DNA from: CBDCPI01 sp965220245
Lineage (GTDB): Bacteria > Chloroflexota > Dehalococcoidia > Lucifugimonadales > UBA3495
DNA length: 64,000 nt
Direction: 5' to 3'
Assembly: GCA_965220245.1 (NCBI GenBank)
Contig: CBDCPI010000014.1
Location: forward strand, 124,001-188,000
Shown here one piece after another: positions 19,301-27,530 of this stretch. Below the pieces are notes generated by a model, which saw only the letters and a list, made by a program, of their open reading frames with translations, was not told where the DNA came from and ran no database searches. Made by a program: the position numbers and the translations under genes. Position 1 is the stretch's first letter. Every line of letters starts with the position of its first letter.

Positions 19301-19896
19301 CGCTGCGGGACGCCACTGGTCCCAGGAAACCCACTGCCAGAGGACCACAGAAAGCGATGCCAAAGTCCCGTTCCGGCAACATTTCAAACCCGGACCCTTT
19401 CGCTTGGGGTATCTCCTTGCTTGCTGCCTTGTTCAGCGGTGGAGCATATTTGGAGATGCGCCGGCAAAACCGGCTTACCGCCGAGGAACGAGCGGGTGAA
19501 TTCCGCCAGACTTGGTTCTCGGCCCGAAGAACGGTGATTCACTCTCGAAGGATTATTGAGGAATTTGCGACCTACGTGGCCGAATTGGGGTTCGGAGGAC
19601 AGGAGTTCAGGTACGGCAGGGGCAGACTGAATCTGCCTAGGGGAACGGTAAGAGACCTCAGACGTCTGCACGCAAACTGCTTGATGAACGCTACACACTT
19701 GGCTGATGACCTCGACGACATCAGTGAATATCTTGACTCTTCGTATGCGTCGATGGTTCAGCGAATCCAAGATAAGCTGACTGAGATCCAAATACCGCAC
19801 AGCTACGACGCCGTAGTAGTGCTGATGAAGGATGGCGTGGGCCTTTACGAGGAATTACTTGATATGATCAGAGATCGTGAGGGTTTCGGGTCGTAA
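19297..19896 (+). CDS. Hypothetical protein with one N-terminal membrane segment
   Basis: Up to 199 residues from GTG 19297, which overlaps the preceding stop (GTGA), or 179 from ATG 19357; the first 20 residues are Pro/Arg-rich and may not be translated. A single hydrophobic helix (FAWGISLLAALFSGGAYL) is followed by a charged, mostly helical cytoplasmic or periplasmic domain rich in Arg and Leu. I recognise no family. Its position directly after the CMD-like gene suggests co-transcription, and a clear intrinsic terminator follows 70 bp downstream. Confidence 0.6.
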   Translation: MTLRDATGPRKPTARGPQKAMPKSRSGNISNPDPFAWGISLLAALFSGGAYLEMRRQNRLTAEERAGEFRQTWFSARRTVIHSRRIIEEFATYVAELGFGGQEFRYGRGRLNLPRGTVRDLRRLHANCLMNATHLADDLDDISEYLDSSYASMVQRIQDKLTEIQIPHSYDAVVVLMKDGVGLYEELLDMIRDREGFGS

Positions 19897-19967
19897 TTAT
19901 TTGCTCCGCTCGGCGAATAATGGTAGGCTATAGCCAGTTGGATGCGTCTGGTTTGGTTGGTTGACGA

Positions 19968-19993
19968 GGGGGCCTCTTCACGAGGCCCCTTTT
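19968..19993 (+). terminator. Intrinsic terminator
   Basis: GAGGGGGCCTC at the left pairs with GAGGCCCC at the right: a perfect 8-bp GC-rich stem (19969-19976 with 19982-19989) with loop TTCAC, followed by TTTT. It closes the transcription unit that includes the CMD-like gene and the hypothetical membrane protein. Confidence 0.85.
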
Positions 19994-20174
19994 GTCTTGA
20001 CCCTAGATTGCAGGTTCCCGGCTAACCACCCCTCGCAGCCAGAAGATTCACAACGGGGAGGCTTCCGAAACGTTTACACTAATCGAAAGGGACGTCTATA
20101 ATTCTGCACGGTGTTCAGAGCAATCATCCTGAATGCTGACGCCACATTACTTGTTCAGGAAAGGACACTCAGTT

Positions 20175-20666
20175 GTGAAAGGCCGGATATTGGATTATTC
20201 CGTCCAGACCAATTCGGGAATTATCTCCGGAGACGACGGCAACCGCTATACGTTCACCGGATCCGAATGGAAGGAGATGCGTGTTCCTGCACGCGGAATG
20301 TATGTCGATTTTGAAGCTGTAGAGGGAGGCACTAAAGCGCTCGGGATTTATTTCTCCCTCGGAACTGGTGGAACATCCACGCCCTCTGGTGTCTCTGTGA
20401 GCTCGAAGAGCAAGATAGCTGCCGGGTTGCTAGCCATTTTTCTTGGTGGATTGGGAATCCACAAGTTTTATCTTGGCTATCCCCTTCAGGACGTTGTGTT
20501 GCTGGTGCTTTCTATTGTTGGCCTTGTTACCCTCTTCATCCTCATCGGGGTACTCATTTGGGTTGGTATATGGGTAGTTTGCTTAATTGAAGGTATTCTC
20601 TACTTGACCAAATCCGATGAAGAATTTGAAAAAGTCTATGTCACAGGCCAGAAACCGTGGTTTTGA
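20175..20666 (+). CDS. TM2 domain protein with N-terminal nucleic-acid-binding-like domain
   Basis: A 163-residue protein from GTG 20175 (VKGRILDYSVQTNSG), with AAAGGA upstream; an ATG at 20133 would add 14 unrelated residues. The N-terminus (GIISGDDGNRYTFTGSEW, VDFEAV) resembles the small cold-shock-like beta domain that commonly precedes TM2 domains. The C-terminal half is a TM2 domain: SKIAAGLLAIFLGGLGIHKFYLG followed by two strongly hydrophobic helices and a short basic or acidic tail. Such proteins sit in the cytoplasmic membrane; their role is unclear. It is a single gene preceded by the terminator at 19968. Confidence 0.8.
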   Translation: MKGRILDYSVQTNSGIISGDDGNRYTFTGSEWKEMRVPARGMYVDFEAVEGGTKALGIYFSLGTGGTSTPSGVSVSSKSKIAAGLLAIFLGGLGIHKFYLGYPLQDVVLLVLSIVGLVTLFILIGVLIWVGIWVVCLIEGILYLTKSDEEFEKVYVTGQKPWF

Positions 20667-20717
20667 TGAGGGGACTTTGGCGACACCCTCTCAGACAAAG
20701 CCACTGGGGTTTGGCGT

Positions 20718-21074
20718 TTAGAGTACGTACCCGTTGATAGGGATGAGCTTTTGCCCCACCGGGTCAACTCCTAGCAAGAGCTCTTCGAGGGTTACGGCCC
20801 CAAGCAGCGGCGTCGTGCCTTCCTCATTGAACAGCACCGGCGTTGTGGTTTCCTGTCCATCCACCCGTACCCAGGTCAGGCCGATGTCCAACTGCCTCAC
20901 TTCGCCCTGACCAAACTCGAAACGCCGCTTCATGCGGGGTTCCACCCCCAACTCCCGCAAAATGGATGCAGGTACAGCCGTAAAGGTCACGCCGGTGTCC
21001 ACCATGGCCTCCACTGTAAGCCAACGCTGGCCTTGCGGGTCGCCGAGGCCAATCTCAATGCTGAAAACGCCCAT
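20718..21074 (-). CDS. Clan AA (retropepsin-like) aspartic protease
   Basis: A 118-residue single-domain protein. The active-site motif is VDTGVTFTAVP (DTG), followed by a family-typical ILRELG helix. A second half has GTTPLLGAVTLEELLLGVDP, the hydrophobic-hydrophobic-Gly region preceding the C-terminal strands (LIPINGYVL). Length and pattern fit the small bacterial clan AA proteases that work as dimers. There is no signal peptide. It stands alone between a TM2 gene on the other strand and an aminotransferase. The biological substrate is unknown. Confidence 0.78.
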   Translation of the reverse strand: MGVFSIEIGLGDPQGQRWLTVEAMVDTGVTFTAVPASILRELGVEPRMKRRFEFGQGEVRQLDIGLTWVRVDGQETTTPVLFNEEGTTPLLGAVTLEELLLGVDPVGQKLIPINGYVL

Positions 21075-21117
21075 ATACCCTCACCGTTTGGACAGATGGC
21101 CCTACTCTGTTATTCCT

Positions 21118-21168
21118 CCAAGTGAGCGCAGCAGCGGTAAATTCACCTCATCAAGTCTGAACAGTTAC
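21118..21168. mobile_element. Remnant of the 97-bp MITE family
   Basis: The right end AAGTCTGAACAGTTAC (21153-21168) is identical to the right terminus of the copy at 23378-23474. AAGTGAGCGCA near 21119 matches its left interior. The middle is deleted and the left terminus is degenerate, so this is a decayed copy lying between the aspartic protease and aminotransferase genes. Confidence 0.55.
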
Positions 21169-21180
21169 CAACGCTCCTCC

Positions 21181-22374
21181 CTACTTGATCACCCCGTGGC
21201 GTTCCAGGATGCGGGACAGTTCGGATACGCCTTCGTAGTTTTCTTCGGGAGTGGGGTAGCCGAAGCAGAGCCTCATCGAGTTTGCGCCGCGGTTTTCGGG
21301 GGAGAACATGGTCCCGTTGTAGTAGCCGACGCCTTCTTGGAAGGTTTGCTCCTGCAGCCCGGCTAGGTCTGCGCCCTCGGGCAGGGTCAACCAGACGTAT
21401 AGCCCGCCCTCAGGCCGGGTCCAAGTGGCGGCATCGCCGAAGTTTTCTCCCAACGACGCCAACATCGCGTCGCGCTTGATCCGCAGCGACTCGTTTTGTT
21501 CGCGCACGTGGCCTTCGATGTCGCCGTATTTCATGTATTCGGCGATGGTCAGGGCGGCGAAGTGGTTGACCGCTCCGCCCATCTTGAAGGCCCAAGCACG
21601 ACTGATCACCTCGGGAGGGGCCACCAGATACCCCATGCGCATCCCCGGAGCGATGGTCTTGGAAAAGGAGCCGACGTAAATCACCTGCCCGGTGTCGTCC
21701 AGAGAATGGAAGGAATCGACGTCTTCGCCCTCAAACCGCAGGTCGATGTAACAGTCGTCCTCGAACACCGGAACGCCGTGGGCCCGGGTGATTTCAAGGA
21801 CCTTCTTGCGCCGTTCCAAGGTCATGGTCCAGCCCAAGGGGTTCTGGAAGGTGGGGATGGTGTAGAGGTACTTGACCCGCCGTCCCTCGGCCTTCAACCG
21901 CTGGATAGTCGAATCGAGGGCCTCAGGCACGATACCGTCTTGGTCGCAGGGCACTCCCACCACGTGGGCCCGGTAGCGCCGCAGCGAACGAAGCGTTCCC
22001 AGATAAACGAACTCTTCCGTCAGAATGGCGTCGCCGGGGTCGGTCAGGGCTTGGACCACCATAGATATAGCCTCGCCCGAACCCCCGGTCAGCACCAAGC
22101 CGTCGGCATCGACTTTCATCTTGCGGTCGCGGTTAAGCTTTTCCGCCACTAACCGGCGCAACTCCGGGTAACCGCCCGGGTCGGTGTAGTAAGCCAAGTC
22201 CCGCCCCTCCCGGGACAGAACGCTTTTTACCGCGTCAGCCAGCCCGTCCAAGGGCAACGTGTCCGGGTTGGGATAGGCCACCGCGAAGTCATACTTCGCG
22301 TGGCGGGTGGTACCGGGCGGCACTTCCGGGGCCGCGGCGGCGAATAACCCTTCGTAGCTGAACTGGTCAGGCAT
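21181..22374 (-). CDS. PLP-dependent aminotransferase, class I/II (2-aminoadipate / MocR-type fold)
   Basis: A 397-residue fold-type I aminotransferase. Seen: AYYTDPGGYPELRR near the N-terminus, LTGGSGEAISMVVQAL (cofactor phosphate helix), YTIPTFQNPLGWTM (substrate/PLP Asn loop), FEDDCYIDLRFEG (Asp-x-x-Tyr pyridine contacts), and VGSFSKTIAPGMRMGYL with the Schiff-base Lys. This layout is typical of LysN and of the aminotransferase half of MocR regulators, but no HTH domain is attached. The amino-acid substrate cannot be assigned. It is monocistronic and ends just downstream of a MITE remnant. Confidence 0.88.
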   Translation of the reverse strand: MPDQFSYEGLFAAAAPEVPPGTTRHAKYDFAVAYPNPDTLPLDGLADAVKSVLSREGRDLAYYTDPGGYPELRRLVAEKLNRDRKMKVDADGLVLTGGSGEAISMVVQALTDPGDAILTEEFVYLGTLRSLRRYRAHVVGVPCDQDGIVPEALDSTIQRLKAEGRRVKYLYTIPTFQNPLGWTMTLERRKKVLEITRAHGVPVFEDDCYIDLRFEGEDVDSFHSLDDTGQVIYVGSFSKTIAPGMRMGYLVAPPEVISRAWAFKMGGAVNHFAALTIAEYMKYGDIEGHVREQNESLRIKRDAMLASLGENFGDAATWTRPEGGLYVWLTLPEGADLAGLQEQTFQEGVGYYNGTMFSPENRGANSMRLCFGYPTPEENYEGVSELSRILERHGVIK

Positions 22375-22407
22375 GTCTCATACTCCATTTGTGGCTAGGA
22401 ACTTCCC

Positions 22408-23304
22408 CTATTCTAGCCTCTTCCCGCCTATCTTGTACCTCTCCCGTCGTTCCGGCGTAGGCCGGAACCTAGGGGCCGATCGGATAAGCAACGGTGGTGG
22501 CCAGGAGGATTTCCTGGGCCCCGGCTTTCGCCGGGGTGACGGTGGCAAGAGTGGTCTAAATCGGTGGTGGATACCGGATGGGAATATCATTGGTGTCGAT
22601 GAATACGTGATTACATAGGCCCCAACCCAAGGGTCCAATGGGTGTCCGTTCTGGGCCCCTTGCCGTACTCCTAAGAACACTTCTTGGAGCCGGATGGCAG
22701 CCTGCCACTCTTCCACCAACTTCGGCCCGTTCATCTCGGCATCATTCAGAAAAAAGAGGTTGACCATATAGGCGTCTTGGCCGTTCAACTCGCGTAGCCA
22801 GTAGAGATGGGCCAAGCGGTTTGCATACTGGTAAAAAGAGACCGACCAGTCAACCGGTATCCTGGAGTTGACGAAGGACTTGACTTCTCGCAGGCTTAGC
22901 TGAATCCGCTGCAACGCCGACTCGCCTCTGGCTTGCGTTGGAGCGGTGACCATCTCCGGTATATTGGCCTTTGCTTCGACGAGCAATATCTGTCCTTGAT
23001 CGGTTACGCCTAGTCCGTCCCATTGGGGGCCAAACCGGGGCCAGAATTCGTTCAGCGGCCGGCGTGTCGGCAACGGCTGCCGAAAATACCGGGAGCCGCC
23101 AAGCCGGTCGATAAACTCCTGGTCGCGGTATTCCGCATAGTAATCCTCCACCAGAGGTGAGCGCCAGTCGATGTCGCTAGGGGCATTGGTCAGGCGGCAG
23201 ATAATTGCCTCGTTGAGCAGACGAGGGCGGCAATTAACCAGTACCTGGAGCCACCGTCGGCTGCCCCGGTTGGCGGCAGGCGGGTCGGTTATAGTACGAG
23301 TCAT
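22408..23304 (-). CDS. PD-(D/E)XK nuclease-like protein with repeat-derived C-terminus
   Basis: Started at ATG 23304 (MTRTITDPP), which has AAGGA 8 nt upstream, giving 298 residues. The core WDGLGVTDQGQILLVEAKANIPEM has the D...ExK pattern (D, then EAK) of PD-(D/E)XK nucleases. SVSFYQYANRLAHLYWL and VNLFFLNDAEM follow as conserved blocks, also present in the broken paralogue downstream (23475-25053). The last 50 or so residues (about RFRPLLPPSPRRKPGP onward) are encoded by dispersed palindromic repeat DNA, so the gene has run into a repeat and probably lost its native stop. Specificity and role are unknown; a defence or repair nuclease is inference. Confidence 0.68.
   Translation of the reverse strand: MTRTITDPPAANRGSRRWLQVLVNCRPRLLNEAIICRLTNAPSDIDWRSPLVEDYYAEYRDQEFIDRLGGSRYFRQPLPTRRPLNEFWPRFGPQWDGLGVTDQGQILLVEAKANIPEMVTAPTQARGESALQRIQLSLREVKSFVNSRIPVDWSVSFYQYANRLAHLYWLRELNGQDAYMVNLFFLNDAEMNGPKLVEEWQAAIRLQEVFLGVRQGAQNGHPLDPWVGAYVITYSSTPMIFPSGIHHRFRPLLPPSPRRKPGPRKSSWPPPLLIRSAPRFRPTPERRERYKIGGKRLE
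22444..22541. repeat. REP-like palindromes forming the 3' end of the nuclease gene
   Basis: GTTCCGGCGTAGGCCGGAAC and CCCCGGCTTTCGCCGGGG are two GC-rich palindromes of the GGATTCCGGCYTTCGCCGGAATGAC kind that recurs in this window (for example inside the 211-bp MITEs and near 49965). They are read through as the C-terminus of the nuclease. Confidence 0.6.
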
Positions 23305-23377
23305 GCACTTATCCTTGAAAAGAACGTTTGACTCCAATAGCGCGACCACGACAATAATGTCAATCAGCAAGTTCCGA

Positions 23378-23474
23378 GCAACTGTTCAGACTTGGTGAGC
23401 GCACTGCCACGAAACCGCTCATCCTGAGCGCAGCGGAGTCGAAGGACTGGTTCCCCTCAAGTCTGAACAGTTAC
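23378..23474. mobile_element. 97-bp MITE, second full-length copy
   Basis: Left end GCAACTGTTCAGACTTG and right end CAAGTCTGAACAGTTAC are inverted repeats; the length is exactly the 97 bp of the copy at 380-476. Flanking 8-mers (AGTTCCGA and CAGCCGGT) differ, so the original target duplication was lost. The right side of the element cuts directly into the 3' remnant of a nuclease gene, which suggests a deletion or recombination at the element. Confidence 0.8.
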
Positions 23475-23713
23475 CAGCCGGTTAGCGTACTGATAAACTC
23501 CGTTCGTCCAATCCGCTGCCGATTCTGATGTCCTGCCAATGAACTGTTTGGTTTTCTCAAGGCTGGAACGTATCTTTGTTAGCGAGTCTGGATTCTCGGA
23601 GCCTATTGTAGTGACCATCTCCTTAATGTGGGACTTGGCTTCGACTAACAGAGTCTGACCCTTGTCGGTAACGCCAAGAGCGTCCCAACGGGGCCCGCTT
23701 TTGGGCCAGAAAC

Positions 23714-24796
23714 GGCTTTGTTGAATGAATGGGAGGTAGTGTTAAGCTGGAGGCATGAAGCGAACACCGCAAGCCTCCAAAGCTCGTCCCAAGAAACGCA
23801 CCACCACCAGGAAATCCCAGTATCGGATACGTAACTGGCATGACTACAACGAAAGCCTGGTCCAGCGGGGTTCAATAACCCTATGGACCAGCGAAGAGGA
23901 TATTGGGGCCTGGAAGCCCGGCGGCCCCCGAAAGCGCGGTGGGCAGTTTCAGTATTCCGATGGAGCAATCCAGTGTCTGTTGATGGTGCGCAGCGTCTTC
24001 CACTTGACCCTGAGGGCTGCCGAAGGGTTTCTCCGGTCCGTGTTTCACTTGCTGGAGTGGGATTTGCCGGTGCCGGACTATACCACCCTCTGCAAGCGCG
24101 CCAAGCGCCTGGGGGTTTCCTTGCTCAGGAAAGCTGCTGGGCCCTTGCACCTGGTACTGGACAGCACCGGGTTGAAAGTCTTTGGGGAGGGAGAATGGAA
24201 GGTGCGTCAGCATGGCTATACCAAACGGCGCACCTGGAGGAAGCTCCATCTAAGCGTGGACAGTGAAACCCAGGAGATCCAGGCCGTGGTACTGAGCGAG
24301 GCCAGCCTGGACGATGCGGGAGCGGTGCCCGAACTTCTGGACCAGAGCACCGAGTCAGTGGAGCAGGTGGGTGGCGATGGGGCCTACGACAAAAGGAAGG
24401 TATATGAGGGCTGCGCTGTCAGAGGTGTCAGGCGGGTAGCAATTCCACCTCGAAAGGATGCCCGTATCTGGCAGCATGGGAACTGTGCCGCCCCGCCCCT
24501 GGTGCGGGACGAGAACCTGAGAAGGATTCGGAAGGTAGGACGTAAGCGGTGGAAACAAGAGTCGGGCTATCATCGGCGTTCCCTGGCCGAGACTGCCATG
24601 TTTCGGTTCAAGACCATCTTTGGTTCCTATCTTCAGGCCAGGAAGTTACCGCAGCAGAAGGTGGAAGCCAAGGTAAAGTGTGCCGCTTTGAATCGGATGA
24701 CCCACTTGGGAATGCCGGATAGCTATCGAGTAGCATAGCTCGATTCAAAGGGTGTCGGGACATTTCATGTGCTGCCAATATTCATGCAACAAAGCC
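23714..24796 (+). mobile_element. IS5-family, IS903-group insertion sequence, copy 1 (1083 bp)
   Basis: Ends are GGCTTTGTTGAATGAAT (left) and the complement of GGCTTTGTTGCATGAAT (right), very close to the IS903 terminus. A perfect 9-bp target duplication GCCAGAAAC flanks it at 23705-23713 and 24797-24805, the size typical of the IS903 group. It carries one transposase gene. A copy of identical length lies inverted at 61595-62677. Confidence 0.95.
23755..24738 (+). CDS. IS903-group DDE transposase, copy 1
   Basis: A 327-residue transposase, intact. The catalytic triad is visible as Asp in LVLDSTGLKVFG (about residue 135), Asp in VGGDGAYDKRKVY (about 207) and Glu in RRSLAETAMFRFK (about 278), the Y-(2)-R-(3)-E-(6)-K pattern of the IS4/IS5 superfamily. 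The N-terminus is basic (KARPKKRTTTRKS), as expected for end binding. It differs from the second copy at only two visible residues (Gly for Asp in AWKPxGPRK, and Ile for Thr in RFKTxFGS), so both copies are recent and may be active. Confidence 0.95.
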   Translation: MKRTPQASKARPKKRTTTRKSQYRIRNWHDYNESLVQRGSITLWTSEEDIGAWKPGGPRKRGGQFQYSDGAIQCLLMVRSVFHLTLRAAEGFLRSVFHLLEWDLPVPDYTTLCKRAKRLGVSLLRKAAGPLHLVLDSTGLKVFGEGEWKVRQHGYTKRRTWRKLHLSVDSETQEIQAVVLSEASLDDAGAVPELLDQSTESVEQVGGDGAYDKRKVYEGCAVRGVRRVAIPPRKDARIWQHGNCAAPPLVRDENLRRIRKVGRKRWKQESGYHRRSLAETAMFRFKTIFGSYLQARKLPQQKVEAKVKCAALNRMTHLGMPDSYRVA

Positions 24797-25064
24797 GCCA
24801 GAAACTATAGAGTTCCGGCCATGTCGGCAGGGGCTTCCCAATAAACCGCGATGCGCTCAGCGCTTCGAGGAATTCGCGGTCTTTGTATTCCTTAGTAAGC
24901 GTCAGCTTGTAGCGGTGAGCGCCAGTCAATTTGATTGGACGACTTGGGCCGCCGGTTGAAAATTTCCTCATTCAGCAGGCTTGGACAATCATTGACCAGA
25001 ATCTGCAACCACTTCTTGCTGCCTTTGTCGGCTCCGACGTGTTGAGTTAGCATTCGCGTTCTCC

Positions 25065-26705
25065 CTAGTAATACCGGGAGAACACCGGCTCTTCGCGGGT
25101 TATTACTTCCAGCACCACCGGCTGGCCGGTGGCGGCGGTCTGCTGAGCGCGGGCTAGCGCCGGGGCGATGTCGCCGGGTTGAGTGATGGTCTCGGCGTGG
25201 CAACCCAGGCTGTCGGCCATCTTGGTGTAGTCTCCGGTCAGGAACTTGGACCCGAACAGCTCCACGGCGATGGGTATGTTCTTCTCGTAGCCTCCCATGG
25301 CCCCGTTGTTGACGATGACCGTGATGGTGCCGATGCGATTGCGGGAGGCAGTCTCGAAATCGGTGCCGCACATGCCCACGGCGGTGTCGCCCATCAGGTT
25401 CACCACCGTCTTTTGTGGGGCGGCCAGCTTGGCCCCCATGGCGTAGCCGAGACCCGCCCCCAACTGGGTAGAGTTGCCCCAACCAATGTAACCCCGGGGG
25501 GTGGTGGCGGTGTAGAAGGGCACAATCTGGTCTCGGGGGTTGCCCGAGTCGTGAGTGACGATGCTGTTGGCTTTGTCCAGCCCTTGGTCCAACTCCCAGA
25601 CCACCCGGTAGGGGCTGATGGGTACGTCGTCGGAGGTGAGCCGGGGCATCCACTCGTCCAGCCACTCCTTTTTGATGGCGGCGATTTCGCTGGTGACCGA
25701 GTCGCCGCCGCGGGCTTGGCCGCCTTGGGCGTCCTTCACCTCGTCGATTAGCTGACGAAGCACCAGCTTGGCGTCGCCCAGTAGCATATCCTCAAGGCCA
25801 TACTCGCCGTTGAGGTCCTTGTCGTTAATCGTAGACTGGATGATGGCCTTGCCCGGCGGCACGGGGGCTGACGCCAGGGTCTTTTGGAAGCTGGTGCCGA
25901 TGCCGAAGACCAGGTCCGACTTGCGTAGGAACTCGCCCACCGCCTTGGTGCCGGTGTTGCCGCCGGTGCCCAGGGATAGGGGATGGTCTTCGGGGAACGC
26001 ACTCTTTCCCAGGGTGGTGGTCATCACCGGGGCGTTCAATAGCTCCGCCAGTTCGATCAACTCAGGAGTGCCTTCGGCGTAGAGTACCCCCTGTCCGGCA
26101 TAGATCACTGGCCGGGAGGCATCCATCAAGCGGCGCGCGACCCGGGCGGCGTCCTGGGGGTCGGCGGCGCTGCGCCTTTTGCTGATCGGCGTGTAGAAAA
26201 ACTCCGACTCGTCAATCTCCCCGTTCATCACGTCGATAGGAGTTTCCAGCACCACCGGTCCCGGCACCCCGGCGCGAAGCTGAGTGTAGGCCCGCCGCAG
26301 CATTTCGGGGACCCGCGTGGGGGAATTGATCATCCCGGCCCACTTGGTGATGCCGCTGTAGTTACGGCTGGCAGAAAACTCCGACGGCATGGTGGTGCGG
26401 CTGGAACCCTCATGGCCGGGCAGCATCAGGATGGGGACCGAGTCGGCGTAGGCTTGGGCCACGCCGGGGAAGGCGTTCTCAATGCCGGGCCCGGCCTGCA
26501 CGATGCAGACGCCGTTCTTGTGGCCGTTATTGACCCGGCTATAGGCGTCGGCCATGTTGACCGCTCCGCGTTCCATCCGGGAGATGACCGGGCGAATCCC
26601 GGCGGCGGCGATGGCGTCGATCAGCGTGTTGTTGGGGAAACAGAACGCGACCTCGACCCCCTCCTGTTTCAGGATATTGGCGATGGCAGTCTTACCTTGC
26701 ATCAT
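25065..26705 (-). CDS. Thiamine-diphosphate-dependent enzyme, acetolactate synthase-like
   Basis: A 546-residue three-domain ThDP enzyme. N-terminal PYR domain: FCFPNNTLIDAIAA and RMERGAVNMADAYSR, with the conserved Glu that activates ThDP. Middle domain: SRPVIYAGQGVLYAEG. C-terminal PP domain: GDTAVGMCGTDFETASRN...IVNNGAMGGY, the GDG-(x)-NN Mg-ThDP site in a variant GDT form. The family includes acetolactate synthase, benzoylformate decarboxylase and related carboligases; missing small subunit genes and divergence from IlvB argue against a housekeeping ilvB role. Starts at ATG 26705 or the adjacent ATG 26702, with AGGA upstream. Exact reaction is not assignable. Confidence 0.85.
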   Translation of the reverse strand: MMQGKTAIANILKQEGVEVAFCFPNNTLIDAIAAAGIRPVISRMERGAVNMADAYSRVNNGHKNGVCIVQAGPGIENAFPGVAQAYADSVPILMLPGHEGSSRTTMPSEFSASRNYSGITKWAGMINSPTRVPEMLRRAYTQLRAGVPGPVVLETPIDVMNGEIDESEFFYTPISKRRSAADPQDAARVARRLMDASRPVIYAGQGVLYAEGTPELIELAELLNAPVMTTTLGKSAFPEDHPLSLGTGGNTGTKAVGEFLRKSDLVFGIGTSFQKTLASAPVPPGKAIIQSTINDKDLNGEYGLEDMLLGDAKLVLRQLIDEVKDAQGGQARGGDSVTSEIAAIKKEWLDEWMPRLTSDDVPISPYRVVWELDQGLDKANSIVTHDSGNPRDQIVPFYTATTPRGYIGWGNSTQLGAGLGYAMGAKLAAPQKTVVNLMGDTAVGMCGTDFETASRNRIGTITVIVNNGAMGGYEKNIPIAVELFGSKFLTGDYTKMADSLGCHAETITQPGDIAPALARAQQTAATGQPVVLEVITREEPVFSRYY

Positions 26706-26710
26706 TCCTC

Positions 26711-26800
26711 CAGTTTTCAGTGCCTAGTGGTCAGTGATTAGTGGCTAATGGTTAGTCGCCAGTTACCAAGTTCTAGGCACTGACCACTGGCCACTAGCGA
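26711..26800. repeat. Low-complexity imperfect inverted repeat (AGTGGTCAGTG type)
   Basis: GTGCCTAGTGGTCAGTGATT on the left and its imperfect complement in CTAGGCACTGACCACTGGCC on the right can form a hairpin between the ThDP enzyme and the next gene upstream. Related AGTGGTCAGTG repeats are common dispersed intergenic elements. No coding content. Confidence 0.55.
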
Positions 26801-27124
26801 CTAATACAATCCCTCGTCGGAGAAAAAAGGCCAGGAAGCGTCCGGGGACTCTTGGCCCAGCAACCGGTCGGTATTAAGCAGGCAGGCCCGGAGCCAAAGC
26901 ACCAATATCGCCCGGTCCATTTGCACCTTTGGGAGATTGATGCTTCGCCCGTGCTTTTGGGCCAACCAGCGAGAGTGGCCGACGGCGAAGAACTCCTCCA
27001 TAAATTTGGTCGGTTCCGCTTCGGAGGCTGCTTCCTCAAGAAGCTCTGCAGGCGCCTCAGAACACAGCAGGCCGGGAGATTCCTCGGCCATTCGCAGGTA
27101 GTACTGCTCCCTCAATGGGTCCAT
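26801..27124 (-). CDS. Hypothetical protein, helical and acidic
   Basis: A 107-residue protein with GGAG 8 nt before ATG 27124. It is predicted to be largely helical, rich in Glu, Leu and Trp (MDPLREQYYLRMAEE, KFMEEFFAVGHSRWLAQK, ILVLWLRACLLN). There are no membrane segments, no cysteine pairs and no motif I recognise. It is upstream of, and in the same direction as, the ThDP enzyme but separated by a hairpin repeat, so co-transcription is uncertain. It is accepted as real on the ribosome-binding site and amino-acid composition. Confidence 0.55.
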   Translation of the reverse strand: MDPLREQYYLRMAEESPGLLCSEAPAELLEEAASEAEPTKFMEEFFAVGHSRWLAQKHGRSINLPKVQMDRAILVLWLRACLLNTDRLLGQESPDASWPFFSDEGLY

Positions 27125-27530
27125 CTGGTTGGCTCCGATTCTCGGCCAAGTGTATCAGGTGCTTTTGAGACGGGGGCGCCCTAGTCAGTCACTTGCAAAG
27201 GTCTCATCCGAGCGGACCACCCTTCGACTCCGCTCCATTCCGGCTCGTTCAGGGTGAGCGGGTGTGTGCTGTACTATCGCAATCAAAAGACCCTGTCCAA
27301 GAGGTGCGGCGTTGTTGCAGTTATTGTGAACTAGGGGAGTCACTTGTGGAGCCGGGCAGACTGGTTCACATAAAGTTTGCTGTCGGACGATATACCCCAG
27401 ACTTTCGGATATGCGGCTTGGCAACGCCGACCAATACAGGTACATCTAACGATCATAGATGGAGAGTGCGCCGGGATACGATTACTACCGCCGCGGCGCA
27501 CTTTCTAGCTGCCGGTTACCGGTGTTCCCC
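27125..27530. other. Intergenic stretch, no supported gene
   Basis: About 400 bp between the hypothetical gene and the NHL-repeat gene. It contains one dispersed-repeat motif (CCCTTCGACTCCGCT with an inverted GAGCCGG/CTGAACGAG partner, 27221-27266). A plus-strand open frame (27193-27546) has no family resemblance, no ribosome-binding site and unusual composition. No tRNA-like cloverleaf was seen. Confidence 0.5.

Larger units (their letters stand above)
23475..25053 (-). pseudogene. Broken paralogue of the 22.4-kb PD-(D/E)XK nuclease, split by an IS
   Basis: The gene began at ATG 25053 (AGGGAG 7 nt upstream; MLTQHVGADKGSKKWLQILV), matching the start of the intact paralogue (SRRWLQVLVN, IDWRSPL). 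At about 24892 a 2-base loss after ADAY shifts the frame; the other frame continues KEYKDREFLEALSASRF and PLPTWPELYSFW. The IS at 23714-24796 then interrupts, with 9-bp duplications. Beyond it the same protein resumes as WPKSGPRWDALGVTDKG, LLVEAKSHIKEMV and VYQYANRL, where the 97-bp MITE cuts it off at 23474. Three separate lesions therefore affect one gene: frameshift, IS insertion and 3' truncation. The start lies 12 bp after the ThDP-enzyme stop. Confidence 0.82.

Noticed and set aside
24892..25665. 257-codon minus-strand frame overlapping the ThDP enzyme
   Set aside because: Most of it is a shadow of the enzyme; only its last 54 codons are real, being the start of the broken nuclease paralogue.
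27125..27530. tRNA or structured RNA in gene-poor gaps
   Set aside because: No cloverleaf, TTCRANYCC-type T-loop or conserved ncRNA core was found here or in the other gaps above 300 bp.
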